DNA of 64,000 nucleotides, taken from positions 40,390,264-40,454,263 of the forward strand of contig NC_134834.1 in assembly GCF_004210375.1 (NCBI RefSeq), written 5' to 3'. Shown here in pieces: positions 1-11,411 of the stretch. Numbering within the stretch: the stretch's first letter is position 1; each line of letters starts with the position of its first letter. The notes beneath the pieces are model-generated. The model made no database searches. It had not been told where the DNA came from and worked only from the letters and a program-made list of their open reading frames with translations. The translations under genes and the position numbers were made by a program. Source of the stretch: Tachypleus tridentatus. Lineage: Eukaryota; Arthropoda; Merostomata; Xiphosura; Limulidae.

Positions 1-723
1 AATTAATTACCACATACGAGTCATACAACAACAACAACGCTAAAATAACAACAACAAACAAACAACTAAATGCTATCAATATTCCAATAGCCCCATCAAT
101 TAATGTTCAGCCCCCCTTTTCAGTTTTTAGTCAGGTATTATCACTGGGTGCTGTAAGAGACTAAAACATAATATAATGCACCCCAGCAAGTCGTATAAAA
201 AACAAGTCGACAATGTTATTGTTTAGCTTCTATCGTTTTCTTTGTCTGCTAGCTCTTTGTAAATATCTGTTTTAGTGTAGCGTCTTACGTAAGGAATGCA
301 ATCCCAAGAGTTTGGACTCCCAACAGTTTAAATCCCAGTATCATGACTGAGTTTGGTTTGTTTAGAATTTTACGTAAAGCTACACGAGAACTAGCAGTCC
401 CTAGCAAAGGCTCAGCAAGGATGAAAACATTCCCAGTAATAGTACTCGGTAAACCAAGAATTTCTATATAGTAACAACAGTTTATTTTCAAATCATAAAA
501 AAACGTAGTTGTTAAAATATTTAAAATTGTTGAATTAACTTCAAATCCACTAGAATCAAATAAGCAAAAGACATGATAAACATTCATAATATACATTATG
601 TATTATTATTTATATAGTTACTACGGATTAACTAGTATATTCAGCAAATAAAAAATATAATTTGCTTAAGGATGATGTTCTACTAAAGAGTTAATACTTT
701 CCTGTACTCTCACGTTGTTTTGT
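1..723. other. Intergenic, mostly unassigned
   Basis: AT-rich sequence with no recognisable coding exon. The only identifiable piece is a short antisense scrap of the tRNA-Thr-derived SINE tail at about 354-404 (reverse complement of the GTAGCTTTGCGCGAAATTC end). It is too diverged to define its borders. Confidence 0.5.
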
Positions 724-735
724 CACAGATAAGTG

Positions 736-850
736 TGTGTTTTTGTATAGCAAAGCCACATTGGGCTATCTGCTAAGTTCACCGAGTGAAATCTAACCCC
801 TGATTTTGGCGTTGTAAATCCATGGACTTATCGCTGTACTAGCGGGGGGC
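736..850 (-). mobile_element. SINE family 2 (tRNA-derived), full copy with TSD
   Basis: On the minus strand the copy shows an A-box-like CTAGTACAGCG, an anticodon-loop-like TTTACAA, a B-box-like GGGGTTAGATTTC and a tail reading AGCAGATAGCCC then GGCTTTGCTATA. It is flanked by a perfect 12-bp target-site duplication, CACAGATAAGTG, at 724-735 and 851-862. The TSD shows retrotransposition. The TTTACAA loop would correspond to a Val(TAC) tRNA, but the stems have decayed, so the parent tRNA is an inference. Confidence 0.85.
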
Positions 851-862
851 CACAGATAAGTG

Positions 863-1288
863 ACAACCTTTCTTTTGACCAATTACGGTTCAACACGATT
901 GTGACTGCATCTGTTATAGTGATGCTTGATGCTATTTAAAATAGACTGAACAGATGCTTGGGATAATAATGTCGTATAATTGTTTTCTGCTACCTAAATC
1001 ATAAAGTATATAGCTAGTTCACTTTGACTCTCATGTGTAAACTGGCTCATATCGTTGCAATTATTGACTTTGATTTGGGTTTATTTCTGTTTACCAAAAT
1101 TATTTTATTTTGCAATCTATATACATGATAGTGAATCTCGTCGACTTCGTCTCAGTCAATATTATGTCACTTGATTCTATAAAATATTAATATGTTCATA
1201 ACGGTATATTATTCTAAATGCGATATCCCAACACCTGGATTTATTGGTCCTGCTTCGCATTGAAGCAATGATGTCATACTAGAGGTGG
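863..1288. other. Intergenic, nothing recognised
   Basis: AT-rich, with stops in all frames and no repeat family I recognise. Confidence 0.4.
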
Positions 1289-1562
1289 TATGTTTGTTTT
1301 GAATTTTGCGCAAAGCTACACGAGAGTTATCTGCGCTATCCGTCCCTAATTTAGCAGTGTAAGACTAGAAGGAAAGCAGCTAATCATCGCCACCCACCGC
1401 CAACTCTTGGGCTACTCTTTTACCAACGAATAGCGAGATTGACTGTCACATTATAACGCCTCCACAGCTGAAATGATGAGTATGTTTGGTGTGAAGGAGA
1501 TTTGAACCCGCGACCCTCAGATTACGAGTCGAGCGCCCTAACCACCTGACCATACCGGGCCA
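1289..1562 (-). mobile_element. SINE family 1 (tRNA-Thr derived), full-length copy
   Basis: Antisense full copy: the reverse complement begins GGCCCGGTATGGTCAGG, continues with the anticodon loop CTCGTAA and B-box GGGTTCAAATC, then the conserved body, and ends in the ATTCAAAACAAACA tail. Imperfect TSDs (CTAGAGGTGG / TTAGATGTGG, 1279-1288 and 1563-1572) flank it. Confidence 0.9.
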
Positions 1563-1572
1563 TTAGATGTGG

Positions 1573-2667
1573 CAAGAGCGACGATCCCTCCTCGTAGTAA
1601 AATGATCAAAATGGTTGTTGAATATGGTTATTATATTTTCTAGTTAATTAAACATTTAGACAATCATTGCTTAATATATATTATTCTAAAGCAGCAGTAT
1701 ATACTAGGTCAGAAAACATGGAGCTCAAAATAAAAGCTTACAATTCTATCGATCCATATTCGAATACAAGAAAACAACTAGAAAAGTAACTTGACTGAAG
1801 TATGGGAGCAGCGCTCCCTCTGACATAAAATTGTGAGTCAGCTTTCACTCGCGACCTCAGGATTACATAACTGATCTAATGGGTATTTCCCTGTATCCGG
1901 TTCGAGAAACTCTAAATCTATGATATATTAACAATACCAGAAACACATCATGGACATTATTTGCGACATTAAAAACGATAAACGCTGTAAATGAACGAAG
2001 TCGTACTATCAGTTTGAAGTAAAATTAAACACCAGATCTGTCTATAAATATTATTTCTTTATTCTCTAAATGAAATAGTAGTGATACTTTAACTCATTTT
2101 CTCGACTAACTGGCTTTTTGCGAGTTGTTTTATATTATCTTGTGTAAATATTTCATTGTCCAGTCTGGTGGCAATCTCCTCCTCTCACGTCATAACCAAT
2201 TTAACCACTGTTCTAACTTATAAATAATATGAAGTTTTGAAACAAGTATTTGCAGGATAATGGATTCATTTCTTTACAACTAATAGTGAGATAGGATGAA
2301 GTATAACATTCAAGGTACAAGTACATTTAAAATGTAAATACATTAAAAAACAAATAAATAATTCCGTTTCTGATAATAGCTTATTAATTATTTGGTTCAC
2401 TGTATATATTATATAACATAGTCAATAGATAAAAATATGTGAGGGCGAGAATATAGTAGCCTGTGAAATTCAACTTCCTGATGATACTTTATAAAACTAT
2501 GTTTTAATATTAGGCTTTAATAACGATAGAGTATTCAGAAGATTGAGGTTGTTTTTTTCAAAAAATAAATTACATCTGCGGACATATTTTGAAATACTTT
2601 CTGTACAAAATTTTGTACAAAAGAACGAAACTGACCTTCCGTGATTCTGTAAGAAAAACCAACAAGT
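1573..2667. other. Intergenic, unassigned
   Basis: AT-rich with no coding signal. At about 1780-1930 there is a weak tRNA-head-like stretch on the minus strand (TAATCCTGAGGTCGCGAGTG), which could be a very old SINE, but I cannot support it. Confidence 0.4.
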
Positions 2668-2679
2668 AATACCTAGTTC

Positions 2680-2911
2680 TGAGGGTCGCGGATTCGAATC
2701 CCCGTCACATCAAATATGCGCTCCCTTTCAGGCATGGGGGCTTTATAATGTGACGGTCAATCCCCCTATTCGCTGGTAAAAGTGTAGTCCAAGAGTTGGC
2801 GGTAGGTGGTGATGGCTAGCTGCCTTCCCTCTAGTCCTACACTGCAAAATTAGCGACGGCTAGCGCAGATAGCCCTTGTAGCTTTGCGTAAAATTCAAAA
2901 ACGAACAAAAC
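2680..2911 (+). mobile_element. SINE family 1, 5'-truncated copy
   Basis: Starts inside the T-arm half of the tRNA head (GAGGGTCGCGGATTCGAATC) and continues through the body to the AACGAACAAAAC tail. TSDs AATACCTAGTTC (2668-2679) and AATATCTAGTTC (2912-2923) match at 11 of 12 positions. The 5' truncation is therefore original and not due to later deletion. Confidence 0.88.
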
Positions 2912-2923
2912 AATATCTAGTTC

Positions 2924-3786
2924 ATATATTTATGTATATATTATAATAATATACAATTTCAAAAACATGCTGAGAATATACATATAAATGTCATCTGTAT
3001 TTCTCTACACGTTTTTGTTTCAGAATTCACACTTAAAGATACACAAAGAACCTAGTACTACCTGGTGATACTGATAGTCATTCCTAATTCTGAACTAATA
3101 AACTAACAGAAAGGTATATATAATCAACATCGCCCAACGCCAGCTATCGGGCTGCTTTTATGTGAGCGAATAATGGAGTTTGACCGTCATTCTTATAGTG
3201 TACCACAACTACAAAATTCAGAACACGTGTTTGACTGTAATAAGCTCTTTGTATATTGTTATTCTTTCTAGTAGGTTACGCTTTATATTTCACGAGAAAT
3301 AAATTACACGAGAGAATATGCATTCTTTGTTTTAAGCGATAATTTATAAGTTCTTTTCAGTTTTTTAACACGACCACAAAAACAGTCCTGAAAGCTCCTG
3401 AAACAAATTTTTCTTTCTTTTCATAGGGCTCCAGTATGAAAATTTTAAACTCTAAACATAAAAATTTATTGCAACGATCCCTTATATGTTAAATACAATT
3501 TTTCAAATGAAATGTTTCAGTCAAAACAGAGATCTCTCCCCCCCAAAAAAATAATAAATAAAAACACACACAAAACAACCAACGGCAACCTTGATCCCCT
3601 GTTTTTGGGATCCTCCATCCAACTCCAAAGTTTTTTCCTCGTCTATATTCAGTGAAAATAAACAATCCAGATACAAAATTTCACATGTATATATATATAT
3701 ACAATTAATAATTATTTTACATGTAAGTGTTGCGTAAAATTAATATTTAACTCATTGTGTTCATAATTTATCTTGCAAGTTAATAA
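2924..3786. other. Intergenic with one SINE-1 scrap
   Basis: About 3124-3200 resembles an antisense, strongly diverged piece of the SINE-1 body (CGCCAGCTATCGGGCTGC, then GCGAATAATGGAGTTTGACCG). The remainder is AT-rich with no recognised element. Confidence 0.4.
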
Positions 3787-3906
3787 TGTGTGTGTGCTTT
3801 TCTTACAGCAAACCCACAGCAGGCCATCTCCTGAGCCCACCGAGGGGAATCAAACCCCTGATTTTAGCGTTGTAAATCCGTAGACTTACTGCTGTACTAG
3901 TGGGTG
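3787..3906 (-). mobile_element. SINE family 2, antisense copy
   Basis: Reverse complement reads CTAGTACAGCAGTAAGTC, TTTACAACGCTAAAATCAG, GGGGTTTGATTCCCCTCGG and a GGCTGTAAG-like tail ending in CA repeats. This is the same architecture as the copy at 736-850. TSDs are not clear. Confidence 0.8.
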
Positions 3907-4027
3907 CCGGTTAATTAATTAAAAGTTTTTAATTTGTACTGTTTAACACTTGTGAATGAACTTAATACATTGAACTTAAAATAAATAAGAATTTTTCGTA
4001 CATTTAATACCTACCTCCCTTACATCG

Positions 4028-4313
4028 TGGCCCGACATGGCCAGGTGGTTAAGGCACTCGACTGGCAATCTGAGGGTCGCGGGTTCGAATCCCCGTCACA
4101 CCAAACATGCTCACCCTTTCAGCCGGGGTGGGCGTTATAATGTTACGGTCAATCCCACTATTCGTTGGTAAAAGAGTAGCCTAAGAGTTGACGGTGAGTG
4201 GTGATGACTAGCTGCCTTCCCTTTAGTCTTACACTACTAAATTAGGAACGGCTAGCGCAGATAGCCCTCGAGTAGTTTTGCGTGAAATTCAAACAAAACC
4301 AAACAAACAAACA
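4028..4313 (+). mobile_element. SINE family 1, full-length copy with TSD
   Basis: Begins TGGCCCGACATGGCCAGGTG (A-box region), has B-box GGGTTCGAATCCCC, then the body GGTAAAAGAGTAGCC ... GCTAGCGCAGATAGCCC and an AAACAAACAAAC tail. An 8-bp TSD, TTACATCG, lies at 4020-4027 and 4314-4321. The anticodon loop is mutated (CTGGCAA instead of CTCGTAA). Confidence 0.92.
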
Positions 4314-4321
4314 TTACATCG

Positions 4322-5099
4322 AACAATCGACATCACACAGGGGTGGAAATATAACCTTCATGTATATTATAAAAGCATAAAAACTGATTCTTGACTAATA
4401 AATTTCAGTCGATTTCTTCTTGATGAATACAGTAACATTGCAGTAATATCCGACATAAGATAAAAATCTGTAATAATCTATTAGAGAGGGTGATATCTCT
4501 TATATTTAACAGGGTAATGAAACCTAGTTGCGTAAGTATAACAGGAGGACATTAAATTACCGTATTTTCTGGTGTGTAACACCACCCTGGATATTTTGGC
4601 AAATTAAGTGTATTTCTTTGAGGTTTGGTGTATAGGATGTTATTTATTTGTCAAACAAATCTGTAGCATTACTGTTGTAAAGAAAAACTAAAAACTGAAA
4701 AAAAACTTGACAGTAATTTTGATTGTAAACGTTCGTCCCAAAGAAAAAGTTTAGGTTTGAACGTAATTGGGGACAACCAGAAAATGATTTTTCTTCGACC
4801 CCACACTGGACTAGATGTTATTTAACACTGATGCATGAATAATAGCAGCAAGCGTACTAATGCTATTAATACTTTCTTCTCTCGACTTTTAGAACCAGCA
4901 AAAAGCAGAAACAATAAAAAGCGCCACACGCTCGCGGATGAGAAGTAGCATCAAACCAACGAATGGGGATCGATAGATCCTATACTAAGAATTTTGTAAT
5001 AGCAAGGAAACGGGAGTGCCCCGAGGAGAAATGACTTAAACTACTAGACGCCGAATATTCTATCCGGGTAGTGAGCGTCTGAGCTGTGAGTAAGAATCG
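4322..5099. other. Intergenic, nothing recognised
   Basis: No coding exon or known repeat could be supported. A slightly GC-richer patch at 4900-5090 has no match that I can name. Confidence 0.4.
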
Positions 5100-5730
5100 A
5101 GAAATAAACAATTTATATGATCAGATTACTGATGATACTAATATAATATAGAGACTGGTGGGTGTGCCATATATCAGATATTGTTGCTGACGTTGAAAAT
5201 TGTTGTGTTAGAGTTTCTTGTGCTGGGTGTTCGGTGGTACCTTTAGTTAATATTTGAATTCCTTATTTGAGGATAGGTACGATATTTAATGAATACACAG
5301 GTAAATCTGGGGTGTACTTTGGTAGGCCGAAAACTATTCGTTTTCCTTGATATTTTTTATAGCTTCGATTTTCCCGATTAGATTAGTGCACATGTTACAT
5401 GTAACCATGAATACGTATCCAATAGGCAGTCTAATGTATGATTTATAAGTAGCTAATATGGTGTCAGGCACACAGCTTTTGTGAATACCTCAATTCTCTT
5501 GAGGAATGTGATTTGTTGACTAACTGATTTACTAACGTTTTCGAAGTGGTCAGTCTAATTTAATGAATTGTTAAACGTTATACCTAGAAATGTAACAATT
5601 TTACTGAATTTAATGTCGGAGCCTTACAAAATTAATTTGTGAAGAAATTCTTAAAGTCATTTTTAAACTATGCTAACCTGCGTTCTGAGGTGATCAATAC
5701 AATCACAAGAGTAGAAGTTAGACAGCTCAG
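5100..5730 (-). pseudogene. LINE reverse transcriptase C-terminal fragment (Jockey/I-like)
   Basis: Translating the minus strand in broken frames gives a recognisable end of a non-LTR reverse transcriptase: KIVTFLGITFNNSLN with a DHFENVSKSV stretch (the 'FTYLGVTFD...W..H' region that follows the catalytic core), then TYKSYIRLPIGY, and finally a STPQIYL / TTEHPAQETLTQQF-like C-terminal end. Several frameshifts and stops interrupt it. It is a dead, 5'-truncated LINE of the Jockey/I superfamily. The clade is inferred from motif style only. Confidence 0.65.
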
Positions 5731-5836
5731 TTAAGTATAATATAAATCACAAAATTTTCATCACAGTTGAACTCCTTTTCTTTGACAGAAAAACAAAACA
5801 ACTAAACCTTGAGATGCAGTGATGTTGATTTACTAT

Positions 5837-5997
5837 AAAAAAAAAAACACGGCATGGCCAAATGGTTAAGACACTTCACTCGTTCTCTGAGGGTCGCAGG
5901 TTCTAATCCCGTCACACCAAATATGCTCGCTCTTTTAGTCGTGGGGGCGATATAATGTTATAGTCAATCCCACTATTCGTTTGTAAAAGAGCAGCCA
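5837..5997 (+). mobile_element. SINE family 1, 3'-truncated copy with TSD
   Basis: Starts with the tRNA head (ACGGCATGGCCAAATGG, B-box GGTTCTAATCCC) and stops abruptly inside the body at GTAAAAGAGCAGCC. It is still flanked by a 9-bp direct repeat, ATTTACTAT, at 5828-5836 and 5998-6006. An A-run lies just inside the left repeat. A 3'-truncated SINE with a TSD is unusual. Confidence 0.75.
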
Positions 5998-6006
5998 ATT
6001 TACTAT

Positions 6007-7304
6007 GATCCCCAGGCTTTATTCCAAAATACGTCTAACACAGAATGTGTTTTGGATCATTTACACATATCTCTTGTTGACACAAAAACGAAAAAATTTT
6101 TTTAAAAAATAACAATATAAAGTGCAAGCACAAACAAATAATATCCAGAAATGATGCGTCATGTGACCTGGCAACCGTTTATATACTGGATGGGTGTTTC
6201 TAGTGGGTTCTAGAACGATCGATAAGTCGCGATTGGTCTATAGAAATATACAACCAGAGACTGTCAAAATTTTAAGCATAACAAAATGTGATCTGATTTC
6301 AATGAAAATTATTCATTTATGTAAAAGTACATATGACGTATAAAGGAATTAATGTAGAACATGTAACAATTCCAAGAAAATAAAGCCATCACAGGCCTGT
6401 GTAATTAATCAAAGCTAGTATTCAGTTAACTGTTGTCAAAAAATACCTTATGATTAATTTATATGGCTTCTTTCTTCTATTTGATTATGATGCATAGCTA
6501 ATCATTTGACACCCTTCCCCCTTAGATATCCAAGTAGACTCTAAAGTCTTTGTTCTAATTTTCAAAACTGAATAATTGTGACTTGTTTCTCTTCAAGTTT
6601 TTATTTTCACTATTAAATTACGTGCTCTAATATATTTTATGGAATTTAACCACCACAATGCGAATTGTTATAAGTTTACTTAATCTCCAAACTTTAGACA
6701 CTAGAAAACAAGTATATACTTATGTATCAATTATTTCTGTTTTCAGATAATTACTCAGCAGCCCTCTTTTAACGTTCTATATATTTTAGTCAAGTTGCAT
6801 GAATATTAATCTTTACAAATAATAACGACAAGCTAATATAGTTAACTTAACACATAATACAGTCTTATGCTTAAGACAGCTAACAGTCATTACGCTAATG
6901 TAACCAACATCGTTATAAAATAAATTATTCTGGACGACTTTAATTAATTTATTTTTATCCAGAAAAAATACTTTGAACTTTCTTTATGGATCGTTTAGTA
7001 TAATGAAACGTTTTACTGGATTATTGTTACATTTTTGTTTAATTTGATTGTTAACACAAATTATGAAAGAGAAAAAAAAACAAGCATTTATTGCCAATTG
7101 AAAAACAATATAAATATTTAAAATAAAGAAAATTATTGGTCATTAGAACCAGTTGTTTTTTTTTTCCTCTTTTGTGTTGTTAAAAATAATTTCCATTACT
7201 CATTAGAATTGTTCCAGTTGGATGTCTTTTGTTTAATATTTTTGAATTATGTACCCACTGGTTCAACTAGTCAATTGCTTTATTTATGAAACGTTTAAAT
7301 ATTT
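6007..7304. other. Intergenic, nothing recognised
   Basis: AT-rich. About 6150-6235 contains a cluster of motif-like words (TGATGCGTCATGTGACC, TTTATATA, GGTTCTAGAACG) but no adjoining exon that I can identify. Confidence 0.4.
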
Positions 7305-8589
7305 ATATAAAAACGGCTGGTTTGAGTTGAGAAAATTTTTTTGAAGAAGAGCGATCAACGTTTCGTCCTTCTTCGGTCATAGTCAGGTTCACAAAGAAAG
7401 AAAGAGGTTACTGACCGATAGCTGACCACATGTTTGAAGGCGGTTGTGTAATTGAGTGTAGGAATGTAGAAGGCATGCTTAGATGTAGGATATATTTATT
7501 AATATAGGTATAAAGGTGTTCCTTTTATTGGTTTATTTTGGGCTTGAATTGTTGTATAAGTAAGGCTTCTTTAATTTTGCGTTTGTTTCTTTATTTAGTA
7601 TTTGAGTGTTTTCTATGGTTATGTTGTGTTTATTTGACTTGCAGTAATCGAAAACGTGTGAAGGTGATTTTTTGTGTTTTTTTTAATCTGGTTTCCATTT
7701 TTCTACTTCTTTCTCCAATATAGAAGTCGTGGCAGTTATCACATTGCATTTTATAAATAATGTCGGTGTTGGGCTCGTCAGTGTAGTTTTTACATAGTAT
7801 AGACCTTAGTTTTGTGCCTGGTTTTTGAATAAATTTGGTATTAACTGGAATGTCATATTTTGTTGCTACTTTTTGCCAAATGTTGGTTATCTTTCTGTTG
7901 ATGCCGGGAACATATGGTATGCAGCAGTATATGGTTTCGTGATTTTTTGATTCGTGAGATATCAACCAACTTTTGTTGGTTGATTTTGCTTTCTGTCAAG
8001 GTCTGTGCGTATAATGTTTTCCACGGTTTGTGGAGGAAACTTACTGATGTCGATGAAGTATTGTTTTATTTTGTCTAATTCGTCGTTAATTTTATCTGGT
8101 GAGCATAGTTTTATGGTTGTGTTTATTTGGTTTCTTAGTATGTTGAGTTTTTGTTTTGTTTCATGTGCTGAGTCCCAAGGAATGTATAGTCCAGTATGGG
8201 TGATTTTTCGGTGGATTTCTGTTTTAAATTGTGTATCAGTTCTTGTAATTTTGAGATTAAAAAATGATATTTGATTGCTTTCTTCTTCTTCACATGTGAA
8301 GTTAATGTTGGGATGTATAGAGTTAATGTGATTGAAAAAAATTAAGTGTGTGTTCTGTAAATATGGATCCGCAATCGTGTCGTCTACATATCTGTGCAAG
8401 TATAGTGGTGGATGTAATGCTGTGTTAATTGCTTGTGTCATAAAAAATATTGACTAGAACTGGTGATACTGCTTTGCCCATGCTCAGGCCATTTGTTTGT
8501 ATATAGTTGTGGTTGTTGAACATGAAGTTTGTCTTCATCGTGGTGAGTTCTATGAGGGTTGCTATTTGGTTGCTGGGAATGTCTATTAA
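7305..8589 (-). mobile_element. Penelope-like element, 5'-truncated antisense copy
   Basis: Read on the minus strand from 8589 to 7305 this is the 3' half of a Penelope-like retroelement. The reverse transcriptase shows GLSMGKAVSPVLVNIF (8430-8480 region), then RYVDDTI with the catalytic YVDD (about 8380), and a long C-terminal RT/linker segment. It is followed by the GIY-YIG endonuclease start CDNCHDFYIGERSRKMETR (about 7680-7750). The frame breaks several times (8438, 7962, 7680), so it is inactive. The 3' terminal sequence (7310-7440) contains a hammerhead-like core at 7360-7386. The RT plus GIY-YIG combination is diagnostic of the family. Confidence 0.9.
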
Positions 8590-9058
8590 TAACTTCCACG
8601 ACTTTTATGTTGGAGAAACAAGTAGAAAAATGGAAACCATATTCAAAGAACACAAAATGTCACCTTCACACGTTTTCGAACACTGCAAATCAAATAAACA
8701 CAACATAACCATAGAAAACACCCAAATACTAAATAAAGAAACAAACATAAAAAAACGCAAAATTAAGGAAGCCTTACTTATACAACAACTCGAGGCCAAA
8801 ATAAACCAATACAAAGGAACACCTTTATACCTATATTAATAAACATAATCAAACATCTAAGCACGCCCTCTACATTCCTACACTCAGTTTCACAACCCGC
8901 TTCAAACATTTGGTCGGCTATCGGTCAGTTACCTTTTTCTTTCTTTGTGAACCTGACTATGACCGAAGAAGGCCGAAACGTTGATCGCTCCTCTAAATAA
9001 AAGTTTTCTCAAGCCAAACCAGCTGTTTTTACATATATATTTTTCTCTATAAGTGGGT
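8590..9058 (+). mobile_element. Penelope-like element, second copy, head-to-head with the first
   Basis: This copy points the other way and starts abruptly in the GIY-YIG domain. The frame from about 8590 to 8839 is open and reads NFHDFYVGETSRKMET, then FKEHKMSPSHVFEHC, ending GTPLYLY-stop. It is followed by the same 3' terminal sequence as the antisense copy (hammerhead-like core at 8953-8979, then the AACCAGCTGTTTTTAC end). It is severely 5'-truncated. Together the two copies form a large inverted repeat with arms of about 430 bp and an RT-coding spacer. The extra terminal motif AAGTGGGTTTTCTCG at about 9050 recurs at other Penelope-type tails in the window. Confidence 0.88.
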
Positions 9059-9090
9059 TTTCTCGTAATCACTGATTATTATTTTGTTCA

Positions 9091-9373
9091 GGCCCGGCAT
9101 GGCCAAGCGCGTTCAGGCGTGCGACTCGTAATCTGAGGGTCACGGGTTCGCATCCCCGTCGCGTCAAACATGCTCACCCTTTCAGCCGTGGGGGCGTTAT
9201 AATGTGACGGTCAATCTCACTATTCGTTGGTAAAAGAGTAGCCCAAGAGTTTGCGATGGATGGTGATGACTAGCTGCCTTCCCTCTAGTCTTACACTGCT
9301 AAATTAGGGACGGATAGCGCAGATAGCCCTCGAGTAGCTTTGCGCAAAATTCAAAAACAAACAAACAAACAAA
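9091..9373 (+). mobile_element. SINE family 1, full-length copy with TSD
   Basis: One of the best preserved copies: GGCCCGGCATGGCCAAGCG head, anticodon loop CTCGTAA, B-box GGGTTCGCATCCC, intact body and a (CAAA)n tail. TSD ATTATTTTGTTCA (9078-9090) matches ATTATTTCGTTCA (9074-9086 plus 300; 9374-9386) at 12 of 13 positions. It inserted directly next to the Penelope copy. Confidence 0.93.
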
Positions 9374-9386
9374 ATTATTTCGTTCA

Positions 9387-9860
9387 AATATTATACAACA
9401 AATTTATAAAAGCCATTTTTATTCAGGTTTATAGAGGTTCGAATTAAATCTCGACATCATTCGTTGCCTGTACATGGATCAACGAGTTTTATTTCTATTT
9501 TCAGAGTTGAAGTGATGTAAAATCAATTTATTTTTGTTGTGATAAACGTTGACGATAAAGCATATTTTGAATAAAGATAGTAAAGTATATAATTTGTTCA
9601 TAGTCTTTGATAGATCATTTTTATGAATAACCTATATATTTGTAGTAAATCTATCAGATATTTGTAATTTATCGATTTTGAGTACATTTGTTTCCTATAT
9701 AATGGCATGAAGACTAAGCCTTCGATTTAATAAACTACCAAATCTTAGTAACAGATGGTGTATAAATGAATGAAAGTTTTGCCTTCCATGATGACAGGAG
9801 ATCGAAATAGTTTTCTTAGTAGATACAAAAAAATGAGAACACTTCTTAGGTGCAAGATTT
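9387..9860. other. Intergenic, nothing recognised
   Basis: AT-rich, with no coding or repeat signature. Confidence 0.4.
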
Positions 9861-9871
9861 TACTTTATAAG

Positions 9872-10091
9872 GGGTTCGGATCCCCGTCACACCAAAAATG
9901 CTCACCCTTTTAGTCGTGGGGGCGGTATAATGTGACAATCACTCCCACTATTCGTTGGTAAAAGGATAGTCCAAGAGTTGGCGGTGGGTGGTGATGACTA
10001 GCTTCCTTCCCTTTAGTCTTACACTGCTAATTTAGGGACGGCTAGCGCAGATAGCCCTCGAGTAGCTTTGCGCGAAATAAAAAAAAAACAA
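9872..10091 (+). mobile_element. SINE family 1, 5'-truncated copy with TSD
   Basis: Starts at the B-box (GGGTTCGGATCCCCGTC) and runs to the GCGCGAAATAAAAAAAAAACA tail region. TSDs TACTTTATAAG (9861-9871) and TACTTTGTAAG (10092-10102) match at 10 of 11 positions. Confidence 0.88.
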
Positions 10092-10102
10092 TACTTTGTA
10101 AG

Positions 10103-10998
10103 TAATTTAAAGGTATAAAACTATAATGGGTTCCTAAATCTATAATTTGTACTAACAATTTTTATAGTTGAAACATCTGAAAAGTAAAAATATTCTGTTT
10201 TCATTATACTCATAAAGATTTTAAAAATCTAATGACCCAATAGCTTTTTCTTTAATAGGTCGTAACAATTTTTGTAATCTGTCCTGAGTACAATTGAAAT
10301 ATTTAGGTTTAAATATTAATTACAAAAGTAGTGGGGAACAGGCTTCCATTATAAAGCTCTACTCAGACGTAGACCGACCCCATTTAAGATATCAAGATTT
10401 AGTTTTTTAGAATTTTAAAATTCTTTCTCAACTACGACTCCCACTGACATAAAAGTGTTAATTTTTGTGTAGCCCATAAAACTAATTCTTTTACACCTCC
10501 CTCCCAAAACAAATATGTAAACACCACTACCTGTATTTTTTCAAGTAATCCAAAAAAAAAAAAAAGATGAATAATTGTAATGATTAGAAATTATTTGGAA
10601 CAGAAATAACTGTAGTTCATCCTAGGTGGTAGTGTTTGAAAGTCAGTCTATAAAATATTATTAAATTATGTTATAATCTGATTAATGGCCGTTCAAAGAA
10701 CGAAAAAGTGAGAAAAAATGTGTTTTTTATTTAAGCAGGGTATAAAAGAAAAATATTTAAGTGAAAGTGTCTACAGCCATTGATGCTCAAATCTCAAGTG
10801 AAGCTTCATCTGTAGGATCATGTTCAACAGTGTTTTCTAACAATACTTTCAGAAAAAAAAACAAAACTGAATATGAGATGTTGTTGTTTCCTTTTTCAAA
10901 AGCACAATCATATCAAGTGGTAATGCCAACGGAAAAGAATGCTCTGTGCAAAATAATTATTTAGATTAAACTAAAAATTTGAAGAAAAAATGATTCCT
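10103..10998. other. Intergenic, nothing recognised
   Basis: AT-rich. Short ORFs here (for example 10761-10964) have no recognisable domain and sit in unstructured sequence, so I do not call them genes. Confidence 0.4.
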
Positions 10999-11009
10999 TT
11001 ATTGTTAAA

Positions 11010-11292
11010 AAGGGCCTGGCATGGCCTAGCGCGTTAAGGCATGCACTTCGTAATCTGAGGGTCGCGGGTTCGCGCCCGAGTCGCGCCAAACATGCTCGCC
11101 CTCCCAGCCGTGGGGGCGTTATAATGTTACGGTCACTCCCACTATTCGTTGGTAAAAGAGTAGCCCAAGAGTTGGCGGTGGGTGGTGACGACTAGCTGCC
11201 TTCCCTCTAGTCTTACACTGCTAAATTAGGGACGGCTAGCACAGATAGCCCTCGAGTAGCTTTGTGCGAAATTTCAAAACAAGCAAACAAAA
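11010..11292 (+). mobile_element. SINE family 1, full-length copy with perfect TSD
   Basis: Head GGGCCTGGCATGGCCTAGCG, B-box GGGTTCGCGCCCGAG, complete body and AAACAAGCAAACAA tail. A perfect 11-bp TSD, TTATTGTTAAA, lies at 10999-11009 and 11293-11303. Confidence 0.93.
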
Positions 11293-11332
11293 TTATTGTT
11301 AAACACAAAACTGCATATTATAATGTTTGTGC

Positions 11333-11411
11333 CTTGTCCACCGTGGGTATCGAAACCTGATTTTTATCGTTATAACCTCTCAGATTTACCACTGAGCCAC
11401 TGGGTGGCCGC
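11333..11411 (-). mobile_element. SINE family 2, partial antisense copy
   Basis: Reverse complement reads GGCCACCCAGTGGCTCAGTGG (A-box-like) and ends in a B-box-like GGTTTCGATACCC with a GGTGGAC tail. It is the head only and clearly diverged. It lies just after the SINE-1 copy. Confidence 0.55.

Noticed and set aside
1289-1562. Functional tRNA-Thr genes in the repeated heads
   Set aside because: The acceptor stems do not close, each head is followed by the SINE body and tail, and target duplications are present; these are SINEs.
1780-1930. A third tRNA-like SINE family
   Set aside because: Only one short word resembles a tRNA arm. There is no second copy in the window and no target duplication.
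8507-8839. An independent GIY-YIG nuclease gene
   Set aside because: The open frame is the C-terminal domain of a truncated Penelope-like copy, followed by that element's own 3' end. The first part of the frame belongs to the antisense copy.
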